From: Pseudomonas syringae
GTDB taxonomy: Bacteria; Pseudomonadota; Gammaproteobacteria; Pseudomonadales; Pseudomonadaceae
Reading direction: 5' to 3'
Length of the DNA: 64,000 nucleotides
Assembly: GCF_001698815.1 (NCBI RefSeq)
Contig: NZ_LGSI01000020.1
Span: 9,483-73,482 of the forward strand
In this document: in pieces, positions 47,669 to 57,018 of the stretch
How positions within the stretch are numbered: the stretch's first letter is position 1
Layout of the letters: each line of letters starts with the position of its first letter
The notes under the pieces: model-generated
What the model saw: only the letters and a program-made list of their open reading frames with translations
The model's database searches: none
Told to the model about the DNA's origin: nothing
Position numbers and translations under genes: made by a program

Positions 47669-48954
47669 CACTGCGCCCGCTTTTGCTTGAGCAGCTCAGC
47701 CGCGTGGTCGGAGCGCACATCCCCCGCGTCGACCATCTGCTTGACCAGCCAGCTGACTTCATCGCCTTTGGCGCCGGCCGAAAGCGCGATGTTGCGCGCG
47801 TGCAGCGCCATGTGCCCGCGTTGTATGCCCTCGGTGGACAGTGCGCGCAATGCGCCCAGATTCTGCGCCAGGCCGACCGCGACGGCGATTTCGGCCAATT
47901 CTTGAGCGGTTTTCACCCCCAGAATGCGCAAGGACAGTTGCGCCAGCGGATGAGTCTTGGTGGCGCCGCCGACCAGTCCGACGGGCATGGGCATTTCCAG
48001 GGTTCCCACCAGATTGCCCTGACCATCTTTTTCCCAGGTGGTCAACGAGCCGTAATGCCCATTGCGACAGGCATACGCATGGGCCCCGGCTTCAACCGCG
48101 CGCCAGTCATTACCCGTGGCGACAATCAGCGGGTCGATGCCGTTCATGATGCCTTTGTTGTGGGTGGCCGCCCGATAGGGATCAATCACCGCGAAGTTGT
48201 ACGCATCAAGAATGCCTTCGATGACATCCTCGCCCTTGAAGGTAGTGGTGGTCAGCAGTTCCGGGGCGATACGAATCTGGGCACGAGCCAGGCGCAGGTC
48301 GGCAAGGTTGGACAGAATCCGCAACCTGACTTTGCCGCCGGTGATTTCCTCCATCAACGGCGCTACCGCTTCAGCCATGGTGTTCACCGTGTTGGCGCCC
48401 ATGGCATCGCGCACGTCGACGATCAGGTGCGCGACCAGCATCGGCCCACGGGGACTTTGGGCGAAGGTATGAACTTCGATATCACGGCAGCCGCCGCCCA
48501 GCTTGTTGAGCAGTTGATCCTTGCGGTTCGCCAGTTCGATGATTTCATCCTTGCGCCGCATCAGACTCAAACGGGCGTTGTACGGGTCGGACACTTCGAC
48601 AATCTGTACCTGGGCACGCATCAAAGGCAGCGAGCTTGAAGTCTGAAAGCCCCCGGCTTCCCGGGCCAGCTTGGCCATGAACGAAGCCGCCGCAACCACC
48701 GAAGGCTCCTCGACCACCAACGGCACGATGACGTCGCGGCCATTAATCTGGAAGTTGCTCGCCACCGCATAAGGCAGTTCGAATTTGCCGATCACGTTTT
48801 CGATCATGCCGTCGGCAATTTCCAGCGGCAGCGCACCAGCGTCACGCAGGAGGGCGACGTCGTCGGCGGGCAGATCAAGAAGTTCGCGCAGGTGGTCCAG
48901 GCGTTCGGCGGGGGGCATGCCTCGGAACATGGGAAGGCGTGAGTCAATGCTCAT
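47668..48954 (-). CDS. mvaA: HMG-CoA reductase, class II (degradative)
   Basis: A 428-residue class II reductase, the type that in Pseudomonas mevalonii oxidises mevalonate to HMG-CoA with NAD+. Catalytic residues are visible: Glu in [18 protein letters not shown], Lys in [20 protein letters not shown], and His in [20 protein letters not shown] lies 8 bases before the ATG at 48954. It opens a five-gene minus-strand cluster with mvaB, two transporter genes and the SMP-30 gene. No other isoprenoid-mevalonate genes are present, so the role is catabolic. Confidence 0.93.
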   Translation of the reverse strand: MSIDSRLPMFRGMPPAERLDHLRELLDLPADDVALLRDAGALPLEIADGMIENVIGKFELPYAVASNFQINGRDVIVPLVVEEPSVVAAASFMAKLAREAGGFQTSSSLPLMRAQVQIVEVSDPYNARLSLMRRKDEIIELANRKDQLLNKLGGGCRDIEVHTFAQSPRGPMLVAHLIVDVRDAMGANTVNTMAEAVAPLMEEITGGKVRLRILSNLADLRLARAQIRIAPELLTTTTFKGEDVIEGILDAYNFAVIDPYRAATHNKGIMNGIDPLIVATGNDWRAVEAGAHAYACRNGHYGSLTTWEKDGQGNLVGTLEMPMPVGLVGGATKTHPLAQLSLRILGVKTAQELAEIAVAVGLAQNLGALRALSTEGIQRGHMALHARNIALSAGAKGDEVSWLVKQMVDAGDVRSDHAAELLKQKRAQ

Positions 48955-48973
48955 GAGAGGGGTCCTGTATCGA

Positions 48974-48984
48974 TTATTGTTTTT
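48974..48984 (-). promoter_or_regulatory. A-rich Crc/Hfq-type motif in the mvaA leader
   Basis: On the minus strand AAAAACAATAA contains two overlapping AANAANAA matches (AAAAACAA, AACAATAA), about 20 bases before the mvaA start codon. Confidence 0.55.
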
Positions 48985-49088
48985 CAGTGGTTGCCACCCT
49001 AGACCGGTCTGTACCGGCAAAGAAGGTACAGTTTGGACAGACAGTACCTAAGCTGTACCCTCGGTGAATATTTATTCAGGACTGAACC

Positions 49089-50459
49089 ATGGCGCGGTTG
49101 ACGCTGGCCCAACAGTTGACGGCATCATTGGCGGAGCAGATCGCCAATGGCACCTATCGCGTCGGCGACCGTTTACCGTCGCTGCGCGAATGCATGCGGT
49201 TGCTGGGTCATTCGAAAAATACCGTGATCAACGCCTACGAATCCCTTGCTTCCCAAGGGCTGATCGAAGCGCGTCACGGGCAGGGGTTTTTCGTCAAACA
49301 AGGCGCCCCCAGCAGCACTGAGCCGGAAGAGCCGTTGCCATACGCACGGGCAATGGACACGATCTGGCTCATGCGCCAGCAGTTCGTTCGCGAGCCGGGC
49401 CATTCGCCGCTGGGCGAGGGGTTTCCGCCGGTTGAGTGGCTGATGGACCTGCGCCTGGACAAATTCACCCGACAGATCATGCGTACAGGCGTGACGACGC
49501 TGTTTCGCTATGGCAATCGCTTGGGCAATGCCGGGTTGCGGCAGCATCTGGTGCAGAAACTGGCGACCTATTCGATTTTGGCCAGCCCACGACAAATCGT
49601 CACCACCCACGGGGCCAATCATGCGCTGGACTTGATCATCCGCCGTTTCGTGATGGCCGGGGATTCGGTGCTTGTCGAAGATCCCGGCTACTACCCGCTG
49701 TTCGGCAAGCTGCAATTACAGGGCGCGCGGATGCTCGCGGTGCCGCGCCTGCCCGATGGGCCGGACATGGCTGTGCTGGAGCAGTATTTGCGCGTGTATA
49801 AGCCCAAGTTGTTCTTTATCCAGTCGGTAGGGCACAACCCGACGGGTTCCGACTTGTCACCGAGTAAAGCCCACCGACTGGTGCAGTTGGCTGAGGAGCA
49901 TAATTTCATTCTGGTGGACGACGACGCGCTGGCAGATTTCAAGCCGGCTTCGGCGATCAAGGTCTCGGCGCTGGACCAGCTGAAACATTCGCTTTATGTC
50001 GGGAGTTTCTCGAAGTCGGTGTCGGCGGCGCTCAGGGTTGGCTTTATTGCAGGCAGCAAAGAAGTCATCGATGAATTGGGCGATCTGAAGATGTTGCTGC
50101 ACACCAGCTCATCGGAGTTCTGCGAGCGTACCGTCGATGTGATTCTCACCGAGGGGCATTTCCTGCGGCATTTGATCCGCCTCCAGGAACGTCTGAAAAC
50201 GGCAACCGCAGAGGGCTTGCAGGTGTTGGATGAGATCGGTGCCGAGGTGTTCTATCGCCCGGAACAGAGTCTGTATCTATGGGCCAGGTTTGCGCACATC
50301 GACGATGCCCGGGAGCTGACCCGAAAATTGCTGCCCAAGGGATTCATGATCGCGCCCGGTCATATATTTTCGCCGGAGCAGTCGCGGATCAATCCCTGGA
50401 CGAGGCTCAACGTCGCGTACCTGAACGATCCGCTGCTTAAAGTGGTGTTGAAACCCTGA
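49089..50459 (+). CDS. MocR-type GntR regulator, divergent from mvaAB
   Basis: A 456-residue regulator: GntR helix-turn-helix at about 1-80 (DRLPSLRECMRLLGHSKNTV) and a fold-type I aminotransferase-like domain with QSVGHNPTGSDLS, DDDALADF and the PLP-lysine region GSFSKSVSAALRVG. It is divergent from mvaA across 134 bp, so it is the likely regulator of mevalonate use. This differs from MvaR of P. mevalonii, which is of another family. Confidence 0.87.
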   Translation: MARLTLAQQLTASLAEQIANGTYRVGDRLPSLRECMRLLGHSKNTVINAYESLASQGLIEARHGQGFFVKQGAPSSTEPEEPLPYARAMDTIWLMRQQFVREPGHSPLGEGFPPVEWLMDLRLDKFTRQIMRTGVTTLFRYGNRLGNAGLRQHLVQKLATYSILASPRQIVTTHGANHALDLIIRRFVMAGDSVLVEDPGYYPLFGKLQLQGARMLAVPRLPDGPDMAVLEQYLRVYKPKLFFIQSVGHNPTGSDLSPSKAHRLVQLAEEHNFILVDDDALADFKPASAIKVSALDQLKHSLYVGSFSKSVSAALRVGFIAGSKEVIDELGDLKMLLHTSSSEFCERTVDVILTEGHFLRHLIRLQERLKTATAEGLQVLDEIGAEVFYRPEQSLYLWARFAHIDDARELTRKLLPKGFMIAPGHIFSPEQSRINPWTRLNVAYLNDPLLKVVLKP

Positions 50460-50492
50460 AAAAAAGGGCCGAAACGCTTGCGCGCACGGCCC
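50459..50492 (-). terminator. Rho-independent terminator after the PQQ dehydrogenase gene
   Basis: On the minus strand a GGGCCG/CGGCCC stem with a 15-base loop is followed by a run of seven T. It lies just beyond the stop of the PQQ dehydrogenase gene and next to the convergent MocR stop. Confidence 0.65.
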
Positions 50493-50510
50493 GATACAGC
50501 TCAGGCGTTA

Positions 50511-52895
50511 TCAGTCCAGACGGAACGCGATCACGCTGTCGCCCAAGGTGGTGCCCAGGGAACCATGACCGCCAGCGGCGATGACCACATATTGCTTGCC
50601 GTCACTGCCCATGTAGGTCGACGGGGTTGCCTGGCCGCCCGCTGGCAGTTCGGTTTGCCAGAGGATTTCGCCGGTGTTGATGTCGTAGGCGCGGATGAAG
50701 TTATCAGCCGTTGATCCGTGGAACACCACACCGCCCGCCGTGATCAGCGGACCGCCGTGAGCCACCATGCCCATCGGGAAGCCGATCGGGAAGCGGCCGG
50801 GCAAGAAACTGGTTTTCAGGTTCTTGGTGGTGCCGGTGCGGCGCATCCATTCAGTCTTGCCGGTATTCAAGTCCACCCCGACCATGCGGCCCCAAGGCGG
50901 CGCGATGCAGGGAATACCCAGCTCGGAAGCGAACTGCTGGATTTTGATTGCGTAATCGCCTTTGAAATTTTCATTCCAGTAAGGCGTACCCTCGGCCGTG
51001 AACAAACGTTTCTCTTCGGTTTCCGGAGTGCGCTTGATCAGCGTGTATTTGTAAGCCAGACGCACAGGTGCGCCGATCAGGATCTGCCGCTCAGGGTCCA
51101 CAGCCACGGATCCCCAGTTGAACGCGCCGATATTGCCGGGGAAAACCAGCGTCCCGGACTCGGTGCTGGGCGTCCATGGGTTGCCGTCGTAACGCAGTTT
51201 CTTGAAGCTGGTACGGCAGGACATCTGATCGAACGGGGTCAGGCCCCACATGGATTTTTCAGAGAGCGGCTCGGGGATGAAATTCAGTTTCGAGACCGGC
51301 TGACTGGTTGCGAAATGCTCGCCGGCAACGCCGCCTTCAGCGGAAACCTTGACCTGATCCACAGGAATGATCGGCTCACCGGTCAAGCGGTTCAGGACGA
51401 AGATATTGCCGACTTTGGTCGGCAGCACCAGCGCAGGTTGCTTGTTGCCATCCTTGCCCAGATCGACCAACGACGGCTGCGAAGGATTATCACGGTCCCA
51501 CAAATCGTTGTTCGAAGTCTGGAATTTCCACTTGAAAGCACCGGTCTTCAGGTCGAGGGCAACAATCGTATCGCGGAATTTTTCGGTGTTGCTGGCGGGG
51601 TCGCGACCAATGCCCAGTTCATCTGGTGACGCATTGCCGAACGGCACGAAGACCAGACCGTTCTGCATGTCGGCACTCAAGGTGCCCCATGCCACGGGGG
51701 TGTCCTGGGGATAATCCTGACCGGCAGCAATCGGCTGGGTATTTTCGGGGTTGGCCGGATCGAAGTTCCACACCAGCTTGCCGCTGATCACGTCGTAAGC
51801 CCTGATCACGCCGGACGGGTTGCCAGCGTTGTAGCCGTTGTCCATCACTGAACCGCCAACAATGATCAGATTGCCCGCAACCAGCGGCGCTGCGGTCTGC
51901 ATCAGCGCGTGCGGGCGGATCTTGCTCATGTTGGCGCTCAGGTCGATAACGCCGTTATCACCGAAGTTGCTGCAGGCTTTGCCAGTGTCGGCGTCCAGCG
52001 CCACCAGCTTGGCGTCGGCGGTAGCGGTGATGATGCGTTTTGCGCACTGCGCCGGTTGAGTCGGCGAGGCACTATTGACCTGCGTATCAGCAGCAACGGA
52101 GTAATAACTCACGCCGCGACAGGTTTGATGTTGTTGCAGGTATGAACGGCTTTTTTCCGGCGTGTACTTCCAGTCCAGTTTCCCGGTCTCCGGATTCAAC
52201 GCATGCACTTCATTGTGTGCGGTACACAGGTAAACCTTGTTGTTCACTTTCAGCGGAGTCGCTTCGAAGGTGTATTCGCTGGCGTCTTTCGCTGGATCGC
52301 GCAGATCACCGGTGTGATATTCCCAGGCGACCGTCAACTTTTTAACATTGCCCGCATCAATCTGATCAAGTTTCGAGAAACGCTGACCGTCGTTGGAACC
52401 GCCATACGCGACCCACTCGTCACCCGCGCCGCCCGCACCTTTGGCAGACACCGGATTGGTGATGTTGCCCTGAACAGGGTAGGGGTCATAAAACATGACG
52501 CCGACGACGATCACCATCATCACCGCCACGGTGCCGCCCAGGAACGGATGAAAGCTTCGCGACTCGGCTGGCGTCTGCGCGTGTGACAAGCGGCGCACCA
52601 CCCAGGGCAATGCCAGCCAGAGCCCGAGCAGGGCGAACAGATCGCCGCGCGGAATCCACTGCCATTTGTCGAAGCCGACCTCGTAGATGATCCAGGCCAG
52701 AATCGCCCACATCAGCAGGGCATAAAACGTGAGTGCCGATTTTTTCTGCAGGAACAGCAACAGCGCCGTGACCAGCACCCCCAGACCGATGACGGCGTAA
52801 GCCGGAGTACCGCCCGCCGCCAGGAGAGTGCCGCCCATATATAAAACGGCAAACCCCAGTAAAGCCATGACGATACTTGTAATTCTTAACAGCAT
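50511..52895 (-). CDS. Membrane-bound PQQ dehydrogenase (glucose/quinate/shikimate family)
   Basis: A 794-residue quinoprotein. The N-terminal 140 residues form five membrane helices, followed by an eight-bladed propeller in the periplasm. Signatures: DEWVAYGGSNDGQRFSKLDQ, the catalytic-Asp region SNNDLWDRDNPSQPSLVD, TLVFPGNIGAFNWGSVAVDP, and the C-terminal LPAGGQATPSTYMGSDGKQY. It passes electrons to ubiquinone. It lacks the Pro-Met-rich PMPVPVPF loop of Gcd, so quinate/shikimate or another polyol is as likely as glucose. Confidence 0.83.
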   Translation of the reverse strand: MLLRITSIVMALLGFAVLYMGGTLLAAGGTPAYAVIGLGVLVTALLLFLQKKSALTFYALLMWAILAWIIYEVGFDKWQWIPRGDLFALLGLWLALPWVVRRLSHAQTPAESRSFHPFLGGTVAVMMVIVVGVMFYDPYPVQGNITNPVSAKGAGGAGDEWVAYGGSNDGQRFSKLDQIDAGNVKKLTVAWEYHTGDLRDPAKDASEYTFEATPLKVNNKVYLCTAHNEVHALNPETGKLDWKYTPEKSRSYLQQHQTCRGVSYYSVAADTQVNSASPTQPAQCAKRIITATADAKLVALDADTGKACSNFGDNGVIDLSANMSKIRPHALMQTAAPLVAGNLIIVGGSVMDNGYNAGNPSGVIRAYDVISGKLVWNFDPANPENTQPIAAGQDYPQDTPVAWGTLSADMQNGLVFVPFGNASPDELGIGRDPASNTEKFRDTIVALDLKTGAFKWKFQTSNNDLWDRDNPSQPSLVDLGKDGNKQPALVLPTKVGNIFVLNRLTGEPIIPVDQVKVSAEGGVAGEHFATSQPVSKLNFIPEPLSEKSMWGLTPFDQMSCRTSFKKLRYDGNPWTPSTESGTLVFPGNIGAFNWGSVAVDPERQILIGAPVRLAYKYTLIKRTPETEEKRLFTAEGTPYWNENFKGDYAIKIQQFASELGIPCIAPPWGRMVGVDLNTGKTEWMRRTGTTKNLKTSFLPGRFPIGFPMGMVAHGGPLITAGGVVFHGSTADNFIRAYDINTGEILWQTELPAGGQATPSTYMGSDGKQYVVIAAGGHGSLGTTLGDSVIAFRLD

Positions 52896-53037
52896 GATTA
52901 TCCCACCACCTGTTGATGCTCTAATTTTTAGGAAGGCTTTTTATTTATTAAAAGTTGAGCCAAGGCGAAAGTATACGTCGATGATAGATAGCGGGCTATT
53001 AATTAGCTTGCTTCAAGTGGCGCCGAAATGCGATTCG

Positions 53038-53123
53038 TTGGAGCGAGGCTTGCCCGCGAAGAACGATAACGTGCTGGGTCTGGTTCAATGAGGCGCCTGA
53101 TTCGCAGGCAAGCCTCGCTCCAA
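53038..53123. repeat. REPIN
   Basis: TTGGAGCGAGGCTTGCCCGC faces AGGCAAGCCTCGCTCCAA across about 45 bp that include GAACGATAACGTGCTGG, a diverged form of the spacer in the tandem array at 8117-8524. It is a single-copy relative of those units. Confidence 0.85.
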
Positions 53124-53246
53124 ACGGTAATTTTGATTTCGCGGTTCTCTGCCGCGATCCGGAAGACACCGCAAACGCGCGTCGGGGGGACTGTTTATGT
53201 GAGACCGGATTCATCCGGGAAGGGGCCGGGACTCGTTGGTGCGGGG

Positions 53247-53315
53247 CTTGCTGTAGGACCGGCTTTAGCCGGGAGGGCAATTGAGGCCTTCGCGACTAAA
53301 GTCGCTCATACGGCC
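53247..53315. repeat. REP/REPIN-type element, copy 2 (inverted relative to 19-87)
   Basis: The reverse complement of the element at 19-87 with about two mismatches over 69 bp, keeping both CCGGCTTTAGCCGG and GCGACTAAAGTCGC palindromes. It lies 20 bp after the pqiC stop. Confidence 0.8.
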
Positions 53316-53336
53316 GATTCTCCAGCCCGAGCCCGG

Positions 53337-53900
53337 TCATGGGCAACGTTGGGCTCCTGCGCGGTTGGCGTCACTGACAATGATTGCCAGCTTGCGCAGA
53401 TTGGCTTGTTGCGCCATGACCAGATCCTGGACTGCAGCGCCGGAAGGTTGCTGCAAAACGGTCTGGCAGATCAATTCGTTGCTGATCTGATCGCCGGATT
53501 GCCCTGCGCGCATCCGCCATCGGGCATCGATCAATGCGTATTGACCCGGGACCAGATCAAAGCGTTGCACTTCTACGCGCAAGGTCATTCTTTCCCTGCC
53601 TCCCGGTCGACTGTTCAGCTCATTGATCAGCGCGCTTTGCACTTCATCGGCGAGGCTCGCCCCCCACCATTCGGTTTCCAGCAGGACCAGTTCATTGCTG
53701 CCCTGGCGGATGACGATCTGCGAACGATCAACTTGTGGCGGCACCATGACGCGCTCGATTCGCAGGCTTTCGCCGACTTGCGCTGAACGCGGGGCGCCGG
53801 AGTGCAACGGCGTTAGCGTGTGGTAATGCACCGGGTCGCTGCGGCAGGCGGCCAGCAACAAAACAATCATGAGCAAAGGTGCGTTGAAAGTCGCCCGCAT
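53337..53900 (-). CDS. pqiC: PqiC-type outer-membrane lipoprotein
   Basis: A 187-residue lipoprotein with lipobox LLAAC (Cys19). The rest is the ABC-type transport auxiliary domain (VHYHTLTPL, LRIERVMVPPQVDRSQIVIR, LETEWWGASLADEVQSAL). PqiC anchors the PqiB tube to the outer membrane in the E. coli lipid-transport system. The ATG at 53900 is 28 bp after pqiB. It completes the order pqiA1-pqiA2-pqiB-pqiC. Confidence 0.87.
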   Translation of the reverse strand: MRATFNAPLLMIVLLLAACRSDPVHYHTLTPLHSGAPRSAQVGESLRIERVMVPPQVDRSQIVIRQGSNELVLLETEWWGASLADEVQSALINELNSRPGGRERMTLRVEVQRFDLVPGQYALIDARWRMRAGQSGDQISNELICQTVLQQPSGAAVQDLVMAQQANLRKLAIIVSDANRAGAQRCP

Positions 53901-53928
53901 GGGGGATTCACTCCTTTGGGTGGTCGGT

Positions 53929-55581
53929 TCATGGACTCCGCTTCTCAGACTGGGAGTCGAATTGGGAGTCTTTGGGGCGGCCACGAATCAGCGACTCGGG
54001 ATGGCGACCCAGATAGTCGGAAAGATCGCGCAACGAGCGCGACATCCGCCCCAGCTCGTCTATCGCATCACTGAGCTGTTCACGTTGTGGCGAGTCGTCG
54101 GCCAGGGTAGCGCTGGCCGATTTCAAGGTTTTTCGCACGTCATCCAAGGTGGTGCGAACGCCCGGCAGAGTCTGGCTGTTGAATTGTTTGAGGCCGTTAC
54201 GCAGCTCGTTCAGGCTGCCATCCAGATTGGTGGCGATACGATCAAGCGGCAGATTGGCGATTTTTTCGATGACTGCCTGCAGTTGCTCCTGCAAGAGTTC
54301 GAGGCTGCTGGGCAAGGTAGGCAGCATGATCGGACGGGCATTGGGGTCGAACGTGACTTTTTCCGCTTTCGGATAAAAATCCAGGGATATGTACAGTTGC
54401 CCGGTCAACAGGTTTCCCGAGCGGGCCTGAGCGCGCAGCCCGTGTTCAACGAAACTGCCGATGATGCGAATACCGCCTTCCAGGTCGCTGGGGTCATGCT
54501 TGAGCAAGGCCAGCATCTTGACGTGTGCCTGCCCCATGCTTTCCGGATAAATCACGATGCCTACAATGATCGGGAAGTTGCGGGTCTTGAGGTCGAAATC
54601 CAGATTGATCGACACCACCTTGCCGATCTCCAGTCCCTGAAATTCAACCGGAGCACCGACTTTCAGGCCTCTGAGCGCCTGGTCGAAGCGCAGCGCCATG
54701 TATTGCGCTCTGCCGGGCGGCGGAGCGAGGGCGGACGGTGCATCGGTAAACAGATCAAATCGGCTACCTTCGGACGCGACGGTACTGGCAAGGCCATATT
54801 CGGGAGCGCCGAACGCGATGCCACCGATGAGTACCGCTGACAGCGATTCGGTTTTCACTGAAAACCCGTTGGCACCCACGCCGATATCGATGCCGCTGGC
54901 GTTCCAGAAGCGGGTATTGGTAGTGACGTAGGCATCGTTCGGTGCATTGATGAACACCTCAACTTCGACGCCCTTGCCGTCTTTATCCAGCGCATAGCCG
55001 ACGACCTGACCCACCGGGATTTTGCGGTAGTAAATGGGTGAGCCAATATCCAGGGAAGACAGATCCTTGGTCACCAGAGTGAAGCGTTTTCCCGGTTCGC
55101 CGTAGGTAATCGGCGGCGGTGCTTCGAGCCCGATGAAGGTCTTGACGGTGCGTTGCGATGCGCCGGAATCAGCGCCGATGAAGGCGCCTGACAGCAGCGT
55201 GTCGATCCCCGACACACCACCGGCACCGATGCGCGGGCGCACCACCCAGTATTTCGCATCTTCCCGGGTGAATGACGCAGCTTGTTTGGCGAGTTTGACG
55301 GTCGCTGTGACGCTTTTCTGGTCTTCGCTCAGCTCGACTTCCGACACATGGCCGATCACCACATTGCGGTATTTGACCTGGGTTTTTTCAGCGGTCAGGC
55401 CTTCGCCGGTCTTGAATGTGATGGTGATTTCGGGACCGGCCTGCATGCGGTTATGGACCACCAGCGAAATACCGACCAGCAAGGCAATGATCGGCACGAT
55501 CCACACCAGCGAAACACTCCAGCGGCTGGAGGTCTTGATCGCGCCGGGTGCGGGCGGGCCCTGCGAGGTTTCAAGGGCCAT
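53929..55581 (-). CDS. pqiB: PqiB, MCE-domain periplasmic lipid-transport protein
   Basis: A 550-residue protein, close to the 546 of E. coli PqiB. One N-terminal membrane helix (SLVWIVPIIALLVGISLVVH) is followed by three MCE domains (about 50-120, 165-230, 290-390) and a long helical region (LEGGIRIIGSFVEHGLRAQA then coiled coil at 420-520). MCE rings stack to form a tube between membranes. It overlaps pqiA2 by 11 bases. Function: phospholipid movement or membrane-stress defence. Confidence 0.92.
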   Translation of the reverse strand: MALETSQGPPAPGAIKTSSRWSVSLVWIVPIIALLVGISLVVHNRMQAGPEITITFKTGEGLTAEKTQVKYRNVVIGHVSEVELSEDQKSVTATVKLAKQAASFTREDAKYWVVRPRIGAGGVSGIDTLLSGAFIGADSGASQRTVKTFIGLEAPPPITYGEPGKRFTLVTKDLSSLDIGSPIYYRKIPVGQVVGYALDKDGKGVEVEVFINAPNDAYVTTNTRFWNASGIDIGVGANGFSVKTESLSAVLIGGIAFGAPEYGLASTVASEGSRFDLFTDAPSALAPPPGRAQYMALRFDQALRGLKVGAPVEFQGLEIGKVVSINLDFDLKTRNFPIIVGIVIYPESMGQAHVKMLALLKHDPSDLEGGIRIIGSFVEHGLRAQARSGNLLTGQLYISLDFYPKAEKVTFDPNARPIMLPTLPSSLELLQEQLQAVIEKIANLPLDRIATNLDGSLNELRNGLKQFNSQTLPGVRTTLDDVRKTLKSASATLADDSPQREQLSDAIDELGRMSRSLRDLSDYLGRHPESLIRGRPKDSQFDSQSEKRSP

Positions 55582-56230
55582 GGTGGGCGTCCCTGTTTGG
55601 TGCAGCGGCTGGTGCGGTCTGCCAGATCAGGCGTGGGTCGAAGCTCATGGCCGAAAGCATGGTGAACACCACGACCATGCCAAAAAACAGAATCCCGACA
55701 CGGGGTTCGATAGTGCCCAGCGCCTCGAACCTGACCAACGCTGCCACGAGTGCGACCACCAGCACATCCAGCATTGACCAGTAGCCCACCAGTTCGACAA
55801 AGCGAAATAACTTCGAACGTTGCCGGCAAGCCCAGTTGCTGCCCCGTTGCGAGGTGACCAGCAGCAACGTCAATGCGCCAAACTTGATCGCGGGCACGCC
55901 AATGCTGGCAATAAAGATAATCGCGGCAATGTCCCAGGCACCGGCTTCCCAGAATTCCAGTACGCCAGTGATGATCGTGCTGTCTGCGCCGCTGCCGAGC
56001 ATGCTGGTGTTCATCACCGGCAGCAGATTGGCCGGTACATAGAGAATCAATGCGGCCAGCAAATAGGCCCAGGTGCGCGTCAATGAATCGGGTTTGATCG
56101 CATGCAAGGGCGCCCCGCAGCGGTCGCACTGCTGCGGATGGTCGGTGGCGTCGCAAGCCCGGCCGCAGCTGTGGCAAAGACACAGGTTCAGATCCGCTGC
56201 CCGCGGCGGCGTGTTCACGGTTGATTCCAT
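55571..56230 (-). CDS. pqiA: PqiA, second half (separate gene)
   Basis: A 219-residue inner-membrane protein with an N-terminal zinc-ribbon-like motif (LCLCHSCGRACDA, CDRCGAPLHA) and four membrane helices (LLAALILYVPANLLPVMNTS, YWSMLDVLVVALVAALV). E. coli PqiA is one 417-residue chain of two such units; here each is its own gene. This gene overlaps both neighbours (16 bp with pqiA1, 11 bp with pqiB). Confidence 0.87.
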   Translation of the reverse strand: MESTVNTPPRAADLNLCLCHSCGRACDATDHPQQCDRCGAPLHAIKPDSLTRTWAYLLAALILYVPANLLPVMNTSMLGSGADSTIITGVLEFWEAGAWDIAAIIFIASIGVPAIKFGALTLLLVTSQRGSNWACRQRSKLFRFVELVGYWSMLDVLVVALVAALVRFEALGTIEPRVGILFFGMVVVFTMLSAMSFDPRLIWQTAPAAAPNRDAHHGP

Positions 56231-56811
56231 AAAACCCGGACATCACGTCCGGCGATCTTGATCATCAGAATGCTCAGTGCGGCGAGGGCGGCCAGCCCGA
56301 TACCGGGCACGACGTCCAGCAATCCGGCCAGTTTGAACACCGCGACCATGGCGCCCAGCAGGCAGACTTCAAGCATGCTCCAGGGGCGCAAAGATTCCAG
56401 CCAGCGCATGCAAAAGCTGAAGGCAGGCGAGCGCCGCCTGGCCATGGCAAACGCCAGCACCCAGATCAGTAGAATGACCTGCAAAACAGGCGCGACAATA
56501 ATGGAAATACCAGCCACCAGAGCAATGAATAGAATGGGGCCGTTACTCAGGGCAGCGACGGAATCCCATAACGTCGCCGAGTTTTTCAACCCTTGCAAAC
56601 TGATACTCATCACGGGATAGAAGTTGGCGAATACCAGCAAGACGGCGGCAGTGACACATAACGCCATTCGCTGTTGCAGCGTAACGGCGGAGTAACGCTG
56701 AATGACGGCGCCACAGCAAACGCAATAGGCTTTCTGCTGTTTGAGCAGCGGGGCGGTGTCGTAGACAGCGTCGCAATATTCGCAAATGATGAGTGAGTCA
56801 AGTCGGGTCAT
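56215..56811 (-). CDS. pqiA: PqiA, first half (separate gene)
   Basis: A 198-residue inner-membrane protein with four cysteines in CEYCDAVYD and CVCCGAVI, then four helices (LCVTAAVLLVFANFYPVMSI, SMLEVCLLGAMVAVFKLAGL). The F-Y-P-V-M-S signature in helix 1 is typical of PqiA. It is the first gene of the pqi operon and overlaps the second half by 16 bp, so both chains are made together. Confidence 0.87.
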   Translation of the reverse strand: MTRLDSLIICEYCDAVYDTAPLLKQQKAYCVCCGAVIQRYSAVTLQQRMALCVTAAVLLVFANFYPVMSISLQGLKNSATLWDSVAALSNGPILFIALVAGISIIVAPVLQVILLIWVLAFAMARRRSPAFSFCMRWLESLRPWSMLEVCLLGAMVAVFKLAGLLDVVPGIGLAALAALSILMIKIAGRDVRVLWNQP

Positions 56812-57018
56812 GAACGCTTCTTCAATGAGTGAGAAGTATCAAAACTCAGTTGAATATAGAAGCGCCGCAGTAATAGGCAAGGACCAATTCTTGAATGATC
56901 TAATGCCAAACAAAGTAAGTGACCAGGTTTTTATTTCGAAAAACTATATGCGCACGTTACGCAGGCTCAATCTCTACCCTGTTTGAGCCAAGGTAGAGAT
57001 CGATGACAACTGCCGAAC

